NCBI RefSeq assembly: GCF_001439845.1
Contig: NZ_JYLO01000011.1
Coordinates: 124,001 to 188,000, forward strand
Source of the DNA: Pseudomonas lactis
Lineage (GTDB): Bacteria; Pseudomonadota; Gammaproteobacteria; Pseudomonadales; Pseudomonadaceae
DNA: 64,000 bases
Direction: 5' to 3'
The notes under the pieces are model-generated. The model did no database searches. It worked only from the letters and a program-made list of their open reading frames with translations, and was not told where the DNA came from. Made by a program: the position numbers and the translations under genes. Shown here piece after piece: positions 8,931 through 18,148 of this stretch; within the stretch, counting starts at the first letter, position 1, and each line of letters begins with the position of its first letter.

Positions 8931-9326
8931 ATGAATATCGACGATGAGATAAAGCGAGTCAGGGATTTGGTAGCCGCTGGTAAAACAAGCAGCGAGCCTG
9001 ACGAGGCTTTGCCGAAGGCACCCACGATTGAGTTGGTCGTGAATGGTGAGTTGTATGTCGATCAAGTACCTGAGATCGGGCTGAAGGTTGGGGTGGATTA
9101 CGACACTATGCAGACGGGTCAGAAGTTCGTATTGCATCTGTTCAGCAATACGCCTTCGGATGGCGACTATCGAAGCGAGCCCGTTACGGTGAACGAGGTG
9201 AAACCTTACGTTGTTACCGTGCCCAAGGAAAATATTGAAAAAATGCATAAAAACGAGCTTGGTCTTTGTCTTTATTTCATCGACGACAAAGAAACCTCTA
9301 ACTGGACGACCTTTACAGTCCGGTGA
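8931..9326 (+). CDS. hypothetical protein, 131 residues
   Basis: Small soluble protein with a good ribosome site (TAGGAG before ATG 8931). The N-terminal helix is charged (MNIDDEIKRVRDLVAAGKTSSEPDEALPKAP is its composition region, residues 1-31). The rest looks like a beta-sandwich: TIELVVNGELYVDQVPEIG, KFVLHLFSNTP and LCLYFIDDKETSNWTTFTV. There is no signal peptide or membrane helix. It is less GC-rich than its neighbours, which suggests accessory origin. I do not recognise the family; a domain seen in larger pseudomonad surface or toxin proteins is possible. Confidence 0.75.
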   Translation: MNIDDEIKRVRDLVAAGKTSSEPDEALPKAPTIELVVNGELYVDQVPEIGLKVGVDYDTMQTGQKFVLHLFSNTPSDGDYRSEPVTVNEVKPYVVTVPKENIEKMHKNELGLCLYFIDDKETSNWTTFTVR

Positions 9327-9345
9327 CACCTCCTATCAAGGCACA

Positions 9346-9374
9346 CGGTGACCTGCTCAAATAACAGGTCACCG
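9346..9374. terminator. hairpin between convergent genes
   Basis: CGGTGACCTG (9346-9355) pairs perfectly with CAGGTCACCG (9365-9374) across a 9-base loop, between the stop of the hypothetical gene (9326) and the stop of the convergent LysR gene (9385). There is no T-tract, so it is at best a weak or bidirectional terminator. Confidence 0.5.
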
Positions 9375-9384
9375 CATACGTGGC

Positions 9385-10353
9385 TCAATTACTCAAGCGA
9401 GCACCACCCAAACCACCGCTCAACTCATATGCCACCAACTCCGCCTGGTGCGCCGCCAGAATCTCCGGCAACGAACCGCGCAGGTATTCCACCCACGTCT
9501 TGATCTTCGCATCCAGGTATTGGCGCGAGGGGTAGATGGCGTACAGGTTCAGCTCCTGGGAGCGGTAGGTCGGCATCACCCGTACCAGTGTGCCGTTGCG
9601 CAGCCCTTCGATGGCGGCGTACACCGGCAGCAGGCCGACGCCCATGCCGCTGGTGATCGCGGTTTTCATTGCGTCGGCCGAGTTCACCAGGAACGGCGAG
9701 CTGTTGATCGCCACGCTTTCCTGGCCTTCAGGGCCGTTGAAGGTCCATTTGTCCAGCTGGACCACCGGGCTGACCAGGCGCAGGCACGCGTGGTTGAGCA
9801 AGTCCTGGGGGCGTTGCGCGCAGCCCTTGGCCTTGACGTAGTCCGGCGAGGCGCAGGCGATGCTATAGGTGATGCCCAGGCGCTGGGACACGAAACCTGA
9901 GTCTGGCAGTTCGCTGGCCAGCACGATGGACACGTCGTAGCCCTCGTCGAGCAGGTCCGGCACGCGGTTGGCCAGGGTCAGGTCGAAGGTCACGTCGGGA
10001 TGGGTGCGGCGGTAGCGGGCAATCGCATCAATGACGAAATGCTGGCCGATGCCGGTCATGGTGTGCACTTTCAACTGCCCGGCCGGGCGCGCGTGGGCGT
10101 CGCTGGCTTCGGCCTCGGCTTCCTCGACGTAGGCGAGGATCTGCTCGCAGCGCAGCAAATAGCGTTTGCCGGCTTCGGTCAGCGCGATGCGCCGGGTGGT
10201 GCGGTTGAGCAAGCGGGTTTGCAGGTGGGCCTCAAGGTTGGAGACCGCGCGCGAGACGTTGGCCGTGGTGGTGTCCAGTTGCACGGCGGCGGCGGTGAAG
10301 CTGCCGGCTTCGGCCACACAACTGAAGGCGCGCATGTTTTGCAAAGTGTCCAT
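9385..10353 (-). CDS. LysR-family transcriptional regulator
   Basis: A 322-residue regulator. The N-terminal winged helix-turn-helix is at residues 1-60 (MRAFSCVAEAGSFTAAAVQL, then RLLNRTTRRIALTEAGKRYL), followed by a linker helix and a periplasmic-binding-like effector domain (GQLKVHTMTGIGQHFVIDAI). It is divergent from the tripartite efflux operon starting at 10535, with 181 bases between them, so it is the likely regulator of that operon in the manner of AaeR or similar. The effector is probably an aromatic or organic acid, by inference from the pump type. Confidence 0.9.
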   Translation of the reverse strand: MDTLQNMRAFSCVAEAGSFTAAAVQLDTTTANVSRAVSNLEAHLQTRLLNRTTRRIALTEAGKRYLLRCEQILAYVEEAEAEASDAHARPAGQLKVHTMTGIGQHFVIDAIARYRRTHPDVTFDLTLANRVPDLLDEGYDVSIVLASELPDSGFVSQRLGITYSIACASPDYVKAKGCAQRPQDLLNHACLRLVSPVVQLDKWTFNGPEGQESVAINSSPFLVNSADAMKTAITSGMGVGLLPVYAAIEGLRNGTLVRVMPTYRSQELNLYAIYPSRQYLDAKIKTWVEYLRGSLPEILAAHQAELVAYELSGGLGGARLSN

Positions 10354-10534
10354 GGAGTGTTCTCAAGGGAGATAGCAAATTGTGACAGAAAGTTACGCTT
10401 TGAGTGATCCCTACCAACGGATTATCGCCTGAACGGTAACAAAGATTCACAGGAATACCAGCTTATCGTCCTCCCTGGCGCCGCCTAGAATTGCGCCACC
10501 TCTTGCGCAACACCCTCTCAGGAATTCGCTTGCC
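10354..10534. promoter_or_regulatory. divergent promoter region, LysR gene / efflux operon
   Basis: 181 bases separate the LysR start from the outer-membrane lipoprotein gene. A possible -10 (TAGAAT at about 10487) faces the efflux operon. LysR regulators usually bind T-N11-A sites in such intergenic regions; I could not single out one site with confidence. Confidence 0.4.
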
Positions 10535-12046
10535 GTGCCGCGTCGCATCAGCAGAGAGCTGAAGACTCTCAGTGTTTGGGCTTTAACGTCAGTCATCAGC
10601 GGTTGCATCGGAACCGGAGGAATCGCCCCCCAAGGCCAGGCGATCAACGCCAATACCCTGGCCACCGATGTCTCGATCCAGAGCGCCGCCCGCGACGCCC
10701 ACTGGCCCACCGCCCAATGGTGGCAGGCCTACGGCGACCCGCAGCTCAACCGTTGGGTCGAGCTCGCCACCCATAACAGCCCCAGCCTGGCCGTGGCCGC
10801 CGCCCGTGTGCGCCAAGCCCGGGCGCTGGCCGGGGTGGCCGAGTCGGCCGAGTCGCTGCAGATCAACAGCGACACCACCCTCAAGCGCCACAACTGGCCG
10901 AAGGATCAGTTCTACGGCCCCGGCGAATTGAGCGGCGCCAACACCTGGGACAACAATTCGTCCCTGGGCCTGAGCTACGCCCTCGACCTGTGGGGCCGGG
11001 AAAGCAACACGACCGAACGCGCCGTCGACCTGGCGCACATGAGTGCCGCCGAAGCGCGCCTGGCCCAGCTCGAACTGCAAAACAACGTAGTGCGCGCCTA
11101 TATCCAGCTGTCGTTGCAGTACGCCAACCGTGACATCGCGGCCGCTACCCTGGCCCAGCAACAGCAGATCCTGGACCTGGCCAACAAACGCCTGGCCGCC
11201 GGGATCGGCACTCACTTTGACGTCAGCCAGGCCGAAACCCCGCTGCCGGAGACCCATCGCCAACTGGATGCCCTGGACGAGGAAATCGCCCTGAGCCGCA
11301 ACCAATTGGCGGCGTTGGCCGGCAAAGGCCCGGGGGAGGGCGCGCAGTTGCAGCGCCCGACCCTGGCCCTCGCCGCGCCGTTGAAATTACCCTCCAGCCT
11401 GCCCGCGCAGTTGCTCGGCCAACGCCCGGACGTGGTTGCCAGTCGCTGGCAGGTTGCGGCCCAGGCACGGGGCATCGATGTAGCCCACGCCGGGTTCTAC
11501 CCCAACGTCGACCTGGTCGGCAGCCTCGGGTACATGGCCACTGGCGGCGGCATGCTGGAATTTCTGGCCGGCAAGAAATTCAACTACAACGTCGGCCCGG
11601 CGATTACCTTGCCGATCTTCGATGGCGGCCGTCTGCGTGCGCAATTGGGTGAAGCCAGTGCCGGCTATGACATCGCGGTGGCCCAGTACAACCAGACCCT
11701 GGTCAATGCGCTCAAGGGCATCAGCGACCAGTTGATCCGTCGCGAGTCCATGGACAAGCAATCGGCCTTCGCCGCGCAGTCAGTGGCCTCGGCGCAGAAA
11801 ACCTACGACATCGCCATGATCGCCTATCAGCGTGGCCTCACTGACTACCTCAACGTGCTCAACGCCCAAACCTTGTTGTTTCGCCAGCAGCAGATCGAAC
11901 AACAGGTGCAGGCGGCGCGCTTGAGCGCCCATGCGGAATTGGTGACCGCCCTGGGCGGCGGCCTCGGCGCTGGCGACGATGTGCCCACGGCTGCCAAGAC
12001 ACGCCCAAGCAAGACCCCGGCGGCGCTCGCCGTGTTTGATCACTGA
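10535..12046 (+). CDS. outer-membrane efflux lipoprotein (NodT/OprM family)
   Basis: A 503-residue TolC-like channel for the efflux complex encoded with the next three genes. The start is a GTG at 10535. The N-terminus has a lipoprotein signal with lipobox VISGC. Two outer-membrane efflux repeats follow: WWQAYGDPQLNRWVELA, then LGLSYALDLWGRES, and in the second half LLGQRPDVVASRWQVAAQA with YNVGPAITLPIFDGGRLRAQLGEA. These are diagnostic of the NodT subgroup. It is first in a four-gene operon divergent from a LysR gene, and the FUSC gene starts 10 bases after its stop. Confidence 0.93.
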   Translation: MPRRISRELKTLSVWALTSVISGCIGTGGIAPQGQAINANTLATDVSIQSAARDAHWPTAQWWQAYGDPQLNRWVELATHNSPSLAVAAARVRQARALAGVAESAESLQINSDTTLKRHNWPKDQFYGPGELSGANTWDNNSSLGLSYALDLWGRESNTTERAVDLAHMSAAEARLAQLELQNNVVRAYIQLSLQYANRDIAAATLAQQQQILDLANKRLAAGIGTHFDVSQAETPLPETHRQLDALDEEIALSRNQLAALAGKGPGEGAQLQRPTLALAAPLKLPSSLPAQLLGQRPDVVASRWQVAAQARGIDVAHAGFYPNVDLVGSLGYMATGGGMLEFLAGKKFNYNVGPAITLPIFDGGRLRAQLGEASAGYDIAVAQYNQTLVNALKGISDQLIRRESMDKQSAFAAQSVASAQKTYDIAMIAYQRGLTDYLNVLNAQTLLFRQQQIEQQVQAARLSAHAELVTALGGGLGAGDDVPTAAKTRPSKTPAALAVFDH

Positions 12047-12056
12047 GTAGGCCTTA

Positions 12057-14234
12057 ATGACTCCCTTGCCTGCACCGCTGCGCTGGCTGCATTCCCTTGA
12101 GTGGCGCCGTGGTTTCTTCGACTGGGCACGCAGCGATGGCGTGACCTGGGTGTATATCTTCAAAGTGCTGGTCGCCGCATTCCTGACGCTGTGGCTGGCC
12201 ATGCGCCTGGAACTGCCGCAACCGCGCACGGCGATGATCACCGTATTTATCGTGATGCAGCCCCAGAGCGGCCAGGTGTTCGCCAAGAGTTTCTACCGTT
12301 TCCTCGGGACTTTGGCAGGCTCGGCGGTGATGGTGCTGTTGATCGCCTTGTTTGCGCAGAACACCGAACTGTTCCTCGGTGCGCTGGCGATCTGGGTGGG
12401 CATTTGCACCGCTGGCGCCACACGCAATCGCAACTTTCGCGCCTATGGGTTTGTGCTCGCCGGCTACACCGCGGCGATGGTCGGCCTGCCGGCCCTGGCC
12501 CACCCGGACGGCGCCTTCATGGCGGCGGTGTGGCGGGTGTTGGAAATTTCCCTGGGGATACTGTGCTCGACGCTGGTCAGCGCCGCCATCCTGCCGCAGA
12601 CCTCCAGCGCCGCCATGCGCAACGCGTTGTACCAGCGCTTTGGTGTGTTCGCGCTGTTTGTGACGGACGGCCTGCGCGGGCGCAGCCAGCGCGAAGGGTT
12701 CGAGGCCAGTAACGTGCGCTTTATCGCCGAAGCCGTGGGCCTGGAAGGGCTGCGCAGCGTCACCGTATTCGAAGACCCGCACATGCGTCGACGCAATGGG
12801 CGGCTCAGTCGCCTCAACAGCGAATTCATGAGCATCACCACACGCTTCAACGCCTTGCACCAGTTGCTGGAACGCTTGCGCGCCGATGAGGCCGACCATG
12901 TGGTGGCAGCGATCAAACCCGGCCTGCAAGACCTGGCCGAAGTGCTCGACAGCTTCTCTGGCCGCGCCCTCACCAGCCCCGATGCCGCGCGCCTGGTCAA
13001 CCAACTGAGCGCCTACAAGGATGGCCTGCCCGCCAAGGTGCGCAGCCTGCGGGCGAGCTTTCAGGAGGACAACCCGACGGACGCCGAGCAGTTGGATTTC
13101 CACACCGCCTACGAGCTGCTGTATCGCTTCGTCGACGACCTGCACAACTACGCGCAAACCCACGCGTCCCTGGCCGAGCATCGCCATGCGCGGGAGGATT
13201 GGCACGAAACCTACACGCCAAAGACCAACTGGTTGGCCTGTGCCGCTGCCGGTGTGCGCGCCTCGTTTATCCTGGTTGTGCTGGGCAGTTACTGGGTGGC
13301 CACGGCCTGGCCCAGCGGCGCCACCATGACCCTGATCGCGGCGGCCACGGTGGGCTTGTCCGCCGCCACGCCCAACCCCAAGCGCATGGCGTTCCAGATG
13401 GCCTGCGGCACCTTGATCGGCGCCTTGGTCGGCTTTGTCGAAATGTTCTTCGTGTTCCCCTGGATCGATGGCTTCCCGTTGCTGTGCGTGATGCTCGCGC
13501 CGGTGATCATCTTCGGTGCCTTTCTGTCTTCACGCCCCCGATACGCCGGTGTGGGCGTGGGCCTGCTGATCTTCTTCAGCACCGGCTCGGTGCCGGACAA
13601 CCTCACGGTCTACAACCCCTACACCTTTATCAACGACTACATTGCCATGGTCATCGGCATGCTGGTGTGCGCGGCGGCGGGGGCGATCATTCTGCCGCCC
13701 AATAGCCGCTGGTTGTGGCGCCGCCTGGAACAAGACCTGCGTGAGCAAGTGGTGTATGCCATCAGCGGCAAGCTCAAGGGCCTGGCGTCGAGCTTTGAAA
13801 GCCGCACCCGCGACCTGCTGCACCAGGCGTATGGCCTCGCGGCCGGCCAGCCGCAGGTGCAGCGCGATTTGCTGCGCTGGATGTTCGTGGTGCTGGAGGT
13901 CGGCCACGCGATCATCGAGCTGCGCAAGGAGCAGGCGATTTTGCCGGTGCACCCGGCGTATGCCGAGTCCCAGCCGTGGCGCCAGGCGATCCGCGTGATG
14001 GGGCGCTCGCTGGTGCGGCTGTTCCTGCAACCCAGCGCCAGCAACCTGGAACGCGGGTTGATTGCCGTGGACCATGCGATCAGCCGCGTGCAGGCCACCG
14101 ACGAACCCTTCGCCCCGCACTTCGACACCTCGGCCCTGCGCCGGGTGAAGAGCTACCTGCACTTTATTCGCACCTCGTTGCTGGACCCGCAATCGCCTCT
14201 GGCCGCCCTCAAAGGAGCCCCGAATGCCTCGTGA
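12057..14234 (+). CDS. FUSC-family inner-membrane transporter (AaeB/fusaric-acid type)
   Basis: A 725-residue pump component. Two halves each carry several membrane helices (VAAFLTLWLAMRLELPQPRT near residue 36; VLVVLGSYWVATAWP-type helices near 405-560) separated by long soluble segments, as in AaeB and the fusaric acid resistance proteins. It follows the outer-membrane lipoprotein by 10 bases and overlaps the DUF1656 gene by 11 bases. With the HlyD adaptor it should form a tripartite exporter for aromatic carboxylic acids or related toxic weak acids; the exact substrate is inferred. Confidence 0.92.
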   Translation: MTPLPAPLRWLHSLEWRRGFFDWARSDGVTWVYIFKVLVAAFLTLWLAMRLELPQPRTAMITVFIVMQPQSGQVFAKSFYRFLGTLAGSAVMVLLIALFAQNTELFLGALAIWVGICTAGATRNRNFRAYGFVLAGYTAAMVGLPALAHPDGAFMAAVWRVLEISLGILCSTLVSAAILPQTSSAAMRNALYQRFGVFALFVTDGLRGRSQREGFEASNVRFIAEAVGLEGLRSVTVFEDPHMRRRNGRLSRLNSEFMSITTRFNALHQLLERLRADEADHVVAAIKPGLQDLAEVLDSFSGRALTSPDAARLVNQLSAYKDGLPAKVRSLRASFQEDNPTDAEQLDFHTAYELLYRFVDDLHNYAQTHASLAEHRHAREDWHETYTPKTNWLACAAAGVRASFILVVLGSYWVATAWPSGATMTLIAAATVGLSAATPNPKRMAFQMACGTLIGALVGFVEMFFVFPWIDGFPLLCVMLAPVIIFGAFLSSRPRYAGVGVGLLIFFSTGSVPDNLTVYNPYTFINDYIAMVIGMLVCAAAGAIILPPNSRWLWRRLEQDLREQVVYAISGKLKGLASSFESRTRDLLHQAYGLAAGQPQVQRDLLRWMFVVLEVGHAIIELRKEQAILPVHPAYAESQPWRQAIRVMGRSLVRLFLQPSASNLERGLIAVDHAISRVQATDEPFAPHFDTSALRRVKSYLHFIRTSLLDPQSPLAALKGAPNAS

Positions 14235-14424
14235 AATTGCATTCCACGGCATCTATATGCCGACCATGACCCTGATGTTCCTGATCGCCGCGGGGCTGGC
14301 CTGGGCGGTTGACCGCTTCCTGGCCGGGTTCGACCTGTACCGGTTTTTCTGGCACCCGGCGCTGCTGCGCCTGAGCCTGTTCGCTTGCCTGTTCGGCGCC
14401 CTGGCGCTGAGCGTCTACCGTTGA
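14224..14424 (+). CDS. DUF1656 small membrane protein (AaeX/YtcA-like)
   Basis: A 66-residue protein with two membrane helices (MTLMFLIAAGLAWAVDRF and LRLSLFACLFGALALSVY). A strong AAAGGAG lies 8 bases before ATG 14224, inside the end of the FUSC gene. The family is nearly always encoded between a FUSC pump and a HlyD adaptor, as here, and is thought to be an accessory subunit of the exporter. Its biochemical role is unknown. Confidence 0.9.
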   Translation: MPREIAFHGIYMPTMTLMFLIAAGLAWAVDRFLAGFDLYRFFWHPALLRLSLFACLFGALALSVYR

Positions 14425-14434
14425 GAATGCCCCG

Positions 14435-15295
14435 ATGAAAAAGTTCTTCAGCCTGCTCGCCACCTTGCTGGTTCTGGCGTTGGCGATCTGGATTGGCCGC
14501 ACGTTGTGGGTGCACTACATGCAAACGCCGTGGACCCGCGATGGCCGGGTGCGCGCCGACATTATCAATGTGGCGGCTGACGTCACCGGTGAAGTGGTGG
14601 ACGTGCCGGTACGTGATAACCAGTTGGTGAAAAAAGGCGACCTGCTGATGCAGATCGACCCCGAGCACTACCGCATTGCCGTCAAGCAAGCGCAATCGCT
14701 GGTGGCCTCCCGCAAGGCCACCTGGGAAATGCGCAAGGTCAACGCGCACCGCCGCGCCGACCTGGACGCCCTGGTGATCTCCAAGGAGAACCGCGACGAC
14801 GCCAGCAACATCGCCGACTCGGCCCTGGCCGATTATCAGCACGCCCTGGCGCAACTGGAGGCCGCCGAACTCAACTTGAAACGTACGCGAGTGCTGGCGG
14901 CGGTGGACGGCTACGTCACCAACCTCAATGTGCATCGCGGCGACTATGCGCGTATTGGCGAGGCGAAGATGGCTGTGGTGGATATGAATTCGTTCTGGGT
15001 CTACGGCTTCTTTGAAGAAACCAAACTGCCCCATGTGAAGGTGGGTGACACAGCCGATATGCAGTTGATGAGCGGCGAGACCTTGAAGGGCCATGTGGAA
15101 AGCATCTCGCGCGGCATTTACGACCGCGATAACCCCGAGAGCCGAGAACTGATCGCCGATGTAAACCCGACCTTCAACTGGGTGCGGTTGGCCCAGCGTG
15201 TGCCGGTGCGGATTCACATTGATGAAGTGCCGGAAGGCGTGCTGTTGGCGGCCGGGATTACCTGCACGGTGATTGTAAAATCGGCGCCAAACTGA
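14435..15295 (+). CDS. HlyD-family efflux adaptor (AaeA-like)
   Basis: A 286-residue membrane fusion protein. An N-terminal anchor helix (residues 5-22) is followed by WTRDGRVRADIINVAADVTG, the first lipoyl half (VPVRDNQLVKKGDLLMQID), a short coiled-coil hairpin, the second lipoyl half (TRVLAAVDGYVTNLNVHRGDY) and the beta-barrel (FWVYGFFEETKLPHVKVGD). This matches the short AaeA/EmrA-like adaptors that pair with FUSC proteins. It is the last gene of the operon and ends 9 bases before the stop of a convergent gene. Confidence 0.93.
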   Translation: MKKFFSLLATLLVLALAIWIGRTLWVHYMQTPWTRDGRVRADIINVAADVTGEVVDVPVRDNQLVKKGDLLMQIDPEHYRIAVKQAQSLVASRKATWEMRKVNAHRRADLDALVISKENRDDASNIADSALADYQHALAQLEAAELNLKRTRVLAAVDGYVTNLNVHRGDYARIGEAKMAVVDMNSFWVYGFFEETKLPHVKVGDTADMQLMSGETLKGHVESISRGIYDRDNPESRELIADVNPTFNWVRLAQRVPVRIHIDEVPEGVLLAAGITCTVIVKSAPN

Positions 15296-15304
15296 ACAGT
15301 GGGA

Positions 15305-15780
15305 CTAAGGGAATGGCGCATTTGCCCTGATTTTGCGCCGACGCTTTACCCTCAACATGCTGGTGTATCGGCGATGACTCTTCGAATTTAGGATCAGGAT
15401 GTAGAGCAGGGATGTGATCAGAGGGGATAAGTTGAGCAGTGTCGCTGGGTGACTAGCTAGGTAGCTTATCGCGAGCAGGATATTCACGATGGCGATAGGT
15501 ATGAGTATTCGAGGCGCATGCCTGAATCCTTCACACAACATCACTTGGCCTACAAAAAAATCAGACAAAGTGCCATACCGGTTCCGAACGAAAACTCAGT
15601 CGGTAGATGATTGGCTTTTGCGTAGTACGACAGGCTGAGCGCCATGTTTATAGCAATATTGTTCAGGCCAAGCAGCAGAGCGCTACCGAATGACGGTAAG
15701 AATCGATAGGCGTAACGGCGCCAAATTCGATATTCACGGAAGGGATCGACGCTATAAGTCATATTCTGAGAGTTCTTCAT
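15305..15780 (-). pseudogene. small membrane protein split by a frameshift in a T7 tract
   Basis: Two abutting reading frames look like one gene. The first (from ATG 15780) encodes FREYRIWRRYAYRFL, a helix (SALLLGLNNIAINMAL) and ends at TAG after FGTGMALCLIFL. The second continues as FFVGQVMLCEGF plus two helices (ILIPIAIVNILLAISYL; LSPLITSLLYILIL) and a basic tail. The junction is a run of seven T on the coding strand (plus-strand A at 15554-15560). One extra T would join them into a 158-residue protein. The start overlaps the end of the upstream gene by 29 bases. Function unknown. Confidence 0.65.
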
Positions 15781-16387
15781 ACAGGGCGATGATTATGTGG
15801 TTGATGTTTCCAAAAAAGGTGCTGCTACCAATGGCCAAAGTAGCTCCCACTTGGTCTTTTATTTGAGTGAGAATGCCCAAACGCAATTGGGGGTTGATTA
15901 ATTCGTTGGTGGTTCTCCAGGAACTATTTGCACACTGCAAGGCGCTGGCAGCCGTAGCGCTGTAAGCAATGTAGGTCACGGTCAGACTGGTCCCCCCACT
16001 GAATGGCGCTGCCGCGATTCCCGTTTTCGCAATGATGAAGCCAACCACTGCCCCTGCGCAGGAAGTCGCCAGCCCCGATGCTTCCCGCCATAGCTGAGAT
16101 TCACGAGGCGAATTCGCCGTCAACTCTGCATAGTCATCGGCAGTCATCACTGGCTCCGCTATCTCCCGCAGAATCACCCGCTTGGGTCTGATACTGCACA
16201 GCGGTACAAACTCACGCAGCACCGTCACCTGATAATCACTGCCGATATGCACTACGCCGGCGCCGACGATGGCCGGGTCAGCGTCAATGGTTCTATAGAG
16301 TTTGGGCAGGTCCAGGAGACTGATTAGCCGCTGGCGAGTCGTGGTGTGCGCATCCGGCACACCGCTTCTCAGGAAATGGCTGGGCAT
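15752..16387 (-). CDS. hypothetical protein with hydrophobic core, 211 residues
   Basis: Unknown protein. The N-terminal half is soluble (TTTRQRLISLLDLPKLYRTI; VILREIAEPVMTADDYAELT). A hydrophobic segment follows (GLATSCAGAVVGFIIAKTG, then a glycine-rich stretch), and a C-terminal part resembles TQIKDQVGATLAIGSSTFFG. From memory it resembles a pseudomonad family of about 300 residues sometimes mislabelled NAD synthetase. If so, this copy lacks a central segment. It is encoded with, and overlaps, the frameshifted membrane protein downstream, so the two probably form a pair. The start at 16387 has only a weak ribosome site. Confidence 0.6.
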   Translation of the reverse strand: MPSHFLRSGVPDAHTTTRQRLISLLDLPKLYRTIDADPAIVGAGVVHIGSDYQVTVLREFVPLCSIRPKRVILREIAEPVMTADDYAELTANSPRESQLWREASGLATSCAGAVVGFIIAKTGIAAAPFSGGTSLTVTYIAYSATAASALQCANSSWRTTNELINPQLRLGILTQIKDQVGATLAIGSSTFFGNINHIIIALYEELSEYDL

Positions 16388-16492
16388 CCTTTCACCTGTG
16401 CTTAAGCAGAGGGGAAAGAGCCTGGGGATAGCTTCCTTGGAATAATGTCAGGCCGTTCGCTGTTTTTTGTAGGAAGCGGCTGGGCGGTTATT

Positions 16493-16894
16493 TCATGGCG
16501 CTACAAAAGTCTCGTGCAAGTGCCGCCACAACAGCGCACCGCTGGCCTGTTTTTCGAACACCACGGTAGCGCGGCGGTCGGTCTGGGTGCCGCTGTCGTC
16601 GATCTGATGCTCGCGATATGTGACCGTGGCGCCGCGTGCGTGGCGGTCGATACCGGTCATTTCACTCAGGGTGATTTTCAGCCCTGGACGCATCCCGCCC
16701 AGGCGCGTGAACAGCGCAATGACCCCCGCTGTATTCACTCGCGTGCCGGTGGCGGGGGCGATCATGCTGAACTCGGATGAGAACCGTGCGAGCAAACTCT
16801 CCAACGTCCCGGGGGGCGCGACTCCGGCAAACCATTGCTCGATCTCGACGTGGGTGTGGATCACTTCTTCAAAAAAATCACTGTAGTCAATCAT
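16493..16894 (-). CDS. NTF2-like/SnoaL-like protein (DUF4440 type)
   Basis: A 133-residue protein with the cone-shaped NTF2-like fold inferred from its pattern: N-terminal helices (FFEEVIHTHVEIEQWFAG), FSSEFSMIAPATGTRVN, a helix IALFTRLGGMRPGLKITL, then two strands (GATVTYREHQID; RRATVVFEKQ) and a C-terminal LLWRHLHETFV. The gene overlaps the stop of the MFS gene by 8 bases and is probably cotranscribed. Proteins of this type can be small isomerases, hydrolases or binding proteins; no function can be fixed. Confidence 0.8.
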   Translation of the reverse strand: MIDYSDFFEEVIHTHVEIEQWFAGVAPPGTLESLLARFSSEFSMIAPATGTRVNTAGVIALFTRLGGMRPGLKITLSEMTGIDRHARGATVTYREHQIDDSGTQTDRRATVVFEKQASGALLWRHLHETFVAP

Positions 16895-18074
16895 GGTCAG
16901 GCTCGCTGGAGGGGTGAAGCAGTGCGCGTACCCTGGAGGTATCCAGGCGCAGCACGGCGAAAAGTGGCAACAGCGTCAAGGCTGCCGCCATCGTGAAGGT
17001 TATGGCAAAGGAATCCAAGGCCGACAGCATTGCGCTGAGCACGGCGGCGCCGACGCAGAAGCTCACTTGGCGGTTGATATTCCACAGGGCGCTGGCATGG
17101 CCCATGCGCTCGGCGGGGATGTCGAGAAAGGCCAGGGTTTGCGCGGTGCTGCTGCACAGGCTGCCGCCCAGGCCCATCAGCGCGTAGGCCGCAATGATCA
17201 GGGCGGGTTCGTTGAGCAACAGGATGCCAGCACCTTGCAGCGCCATGCCCGCCAGCAGCAAGGGTTTGGGGCCGTAGCGATTGAAGCGTTTCTTGCTCAG
17301 GTAGATTGCCACTGCCGAGGCCAGCGCCCAGGGCAGCATCAGCGCGCCGGTCTGGGTGGCGTCATAGCCCAGGCTGCGCACATAAAGGATGGCGATCAGG
17401 CTGGTGCCGATAAACACGCCGGGGACACACAGGTACACCAGCATCGCCACGCGCAGCATCGGGCTGGCGACTTGTTTGAACACAGCGCCCAAGTCCAAGG
17501 GCGGACGCACGCTCGCAGGCGCGTCGGGCTTTATCCACAGCAAGGCCAGCAGCAGGGTGATCATGGCCAGGGGCAGGTTGGTGTAGAAAATCCAGCGCCA
17601 TGAAACACTGTCGACAATCACCCCACCCAACGCTGGCGATAGCGCCGGCACCAGCAACGCCACCGACATCACCCGCGCCGTCAACTGGCTGCGCTCGGCG
17701 GCGGGAAAGTGACGGTACGCCATGGCTTGCCCCACGGGAATCAGCAAGCCGCCGCCAAGCCCTTGCACTGCGCGCCAGCCAATCAACGCCTCGATGGACC
17801 CGGCCTGGCCCACCATCACTGAGGCACCGGCGAACAGCAGCAAGCTGGTGGCGATCAGCGTGCGTTCGCCCATCATCGCTGCCAGCCAGACACTCAGGGG
17901 AATGATCAGGGTCAGCCCGAGCACGTAGGCGTTGCTGATCCACGCCAGTTGCGTGACCGAGGCGTGCAGCTCGCGGGCGATGTCCGGGTAGGCGACGGTG
18001 GCGACAAACATGTTTACCAGGTCCAGGGCAAAACCCAATAAAAAGATCCAGGCGACTTTTGAACGGTAGGTCAT
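16887..18074 (-). CDS. MFS drug-resistance transporter
   Basis: A 395-residue major facilitator with about 12 membrane helices. Family signatures include WISNAYVLGLTLIIPLSVWLA, the motif C-like region LVPALSPALGGVIVDSVSWRW, typical of drug:proton antiporters, and RAVQGLGGGLLIPVGQAM. It is divergent from a LysR gene at 18186, with a palindromic operator between them, so substrate-linked induction is likely. The NTF2-like gene overlaps its end. The substrate is unknown. Confidence 0.9.
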   Translation of the reverse strand: MTYRSKVAWIFLLGFALDLVNMFVATVAYPDIARELHASVTQLAWISNAYVLGLTLIIPLSVWLAAMMGERTLIATSLLLFAGASVMVGQAGSIEALIGWRAVQGLGGGLLIPVGQAMAYRHFPAAERSQLTARVMSVALLVPALSPALGGVIVDSVSWRWIFYTNLPLAMITLLLALLWIKPDAPASVRPPLDLGAVFKQVASPMLRVAMLVYLCVPGVFIGTSLIAILYVRSLGYDATQTGALMLPWALASAVAIYLSKKRFNRYGPKPLLLAGMALQGAGILLLNEPALIIAAYALMGLGGSLCSSTAQTLAFLDIPAERMGHASALWNINRQVSFCVGAAVLSAMLSALDSFAITFTMAAALTLLPLFAVLRLDTSRVRALLHPSSEPDHD

Positions 18075-18148
18075 GAACGCGATCCTGCGAGTGAGGCCGG
18101 CAGGGTAGGCCGCACGCAGGGTTTGGGATACGCCGGTTTGCCTGCTAG

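Noticed and set aside
12054..13205. 383-residue minus-strand frame
   Set aside because: It is antisense to the FUSC pump gene, which fits the operon and has clear membrane helices.
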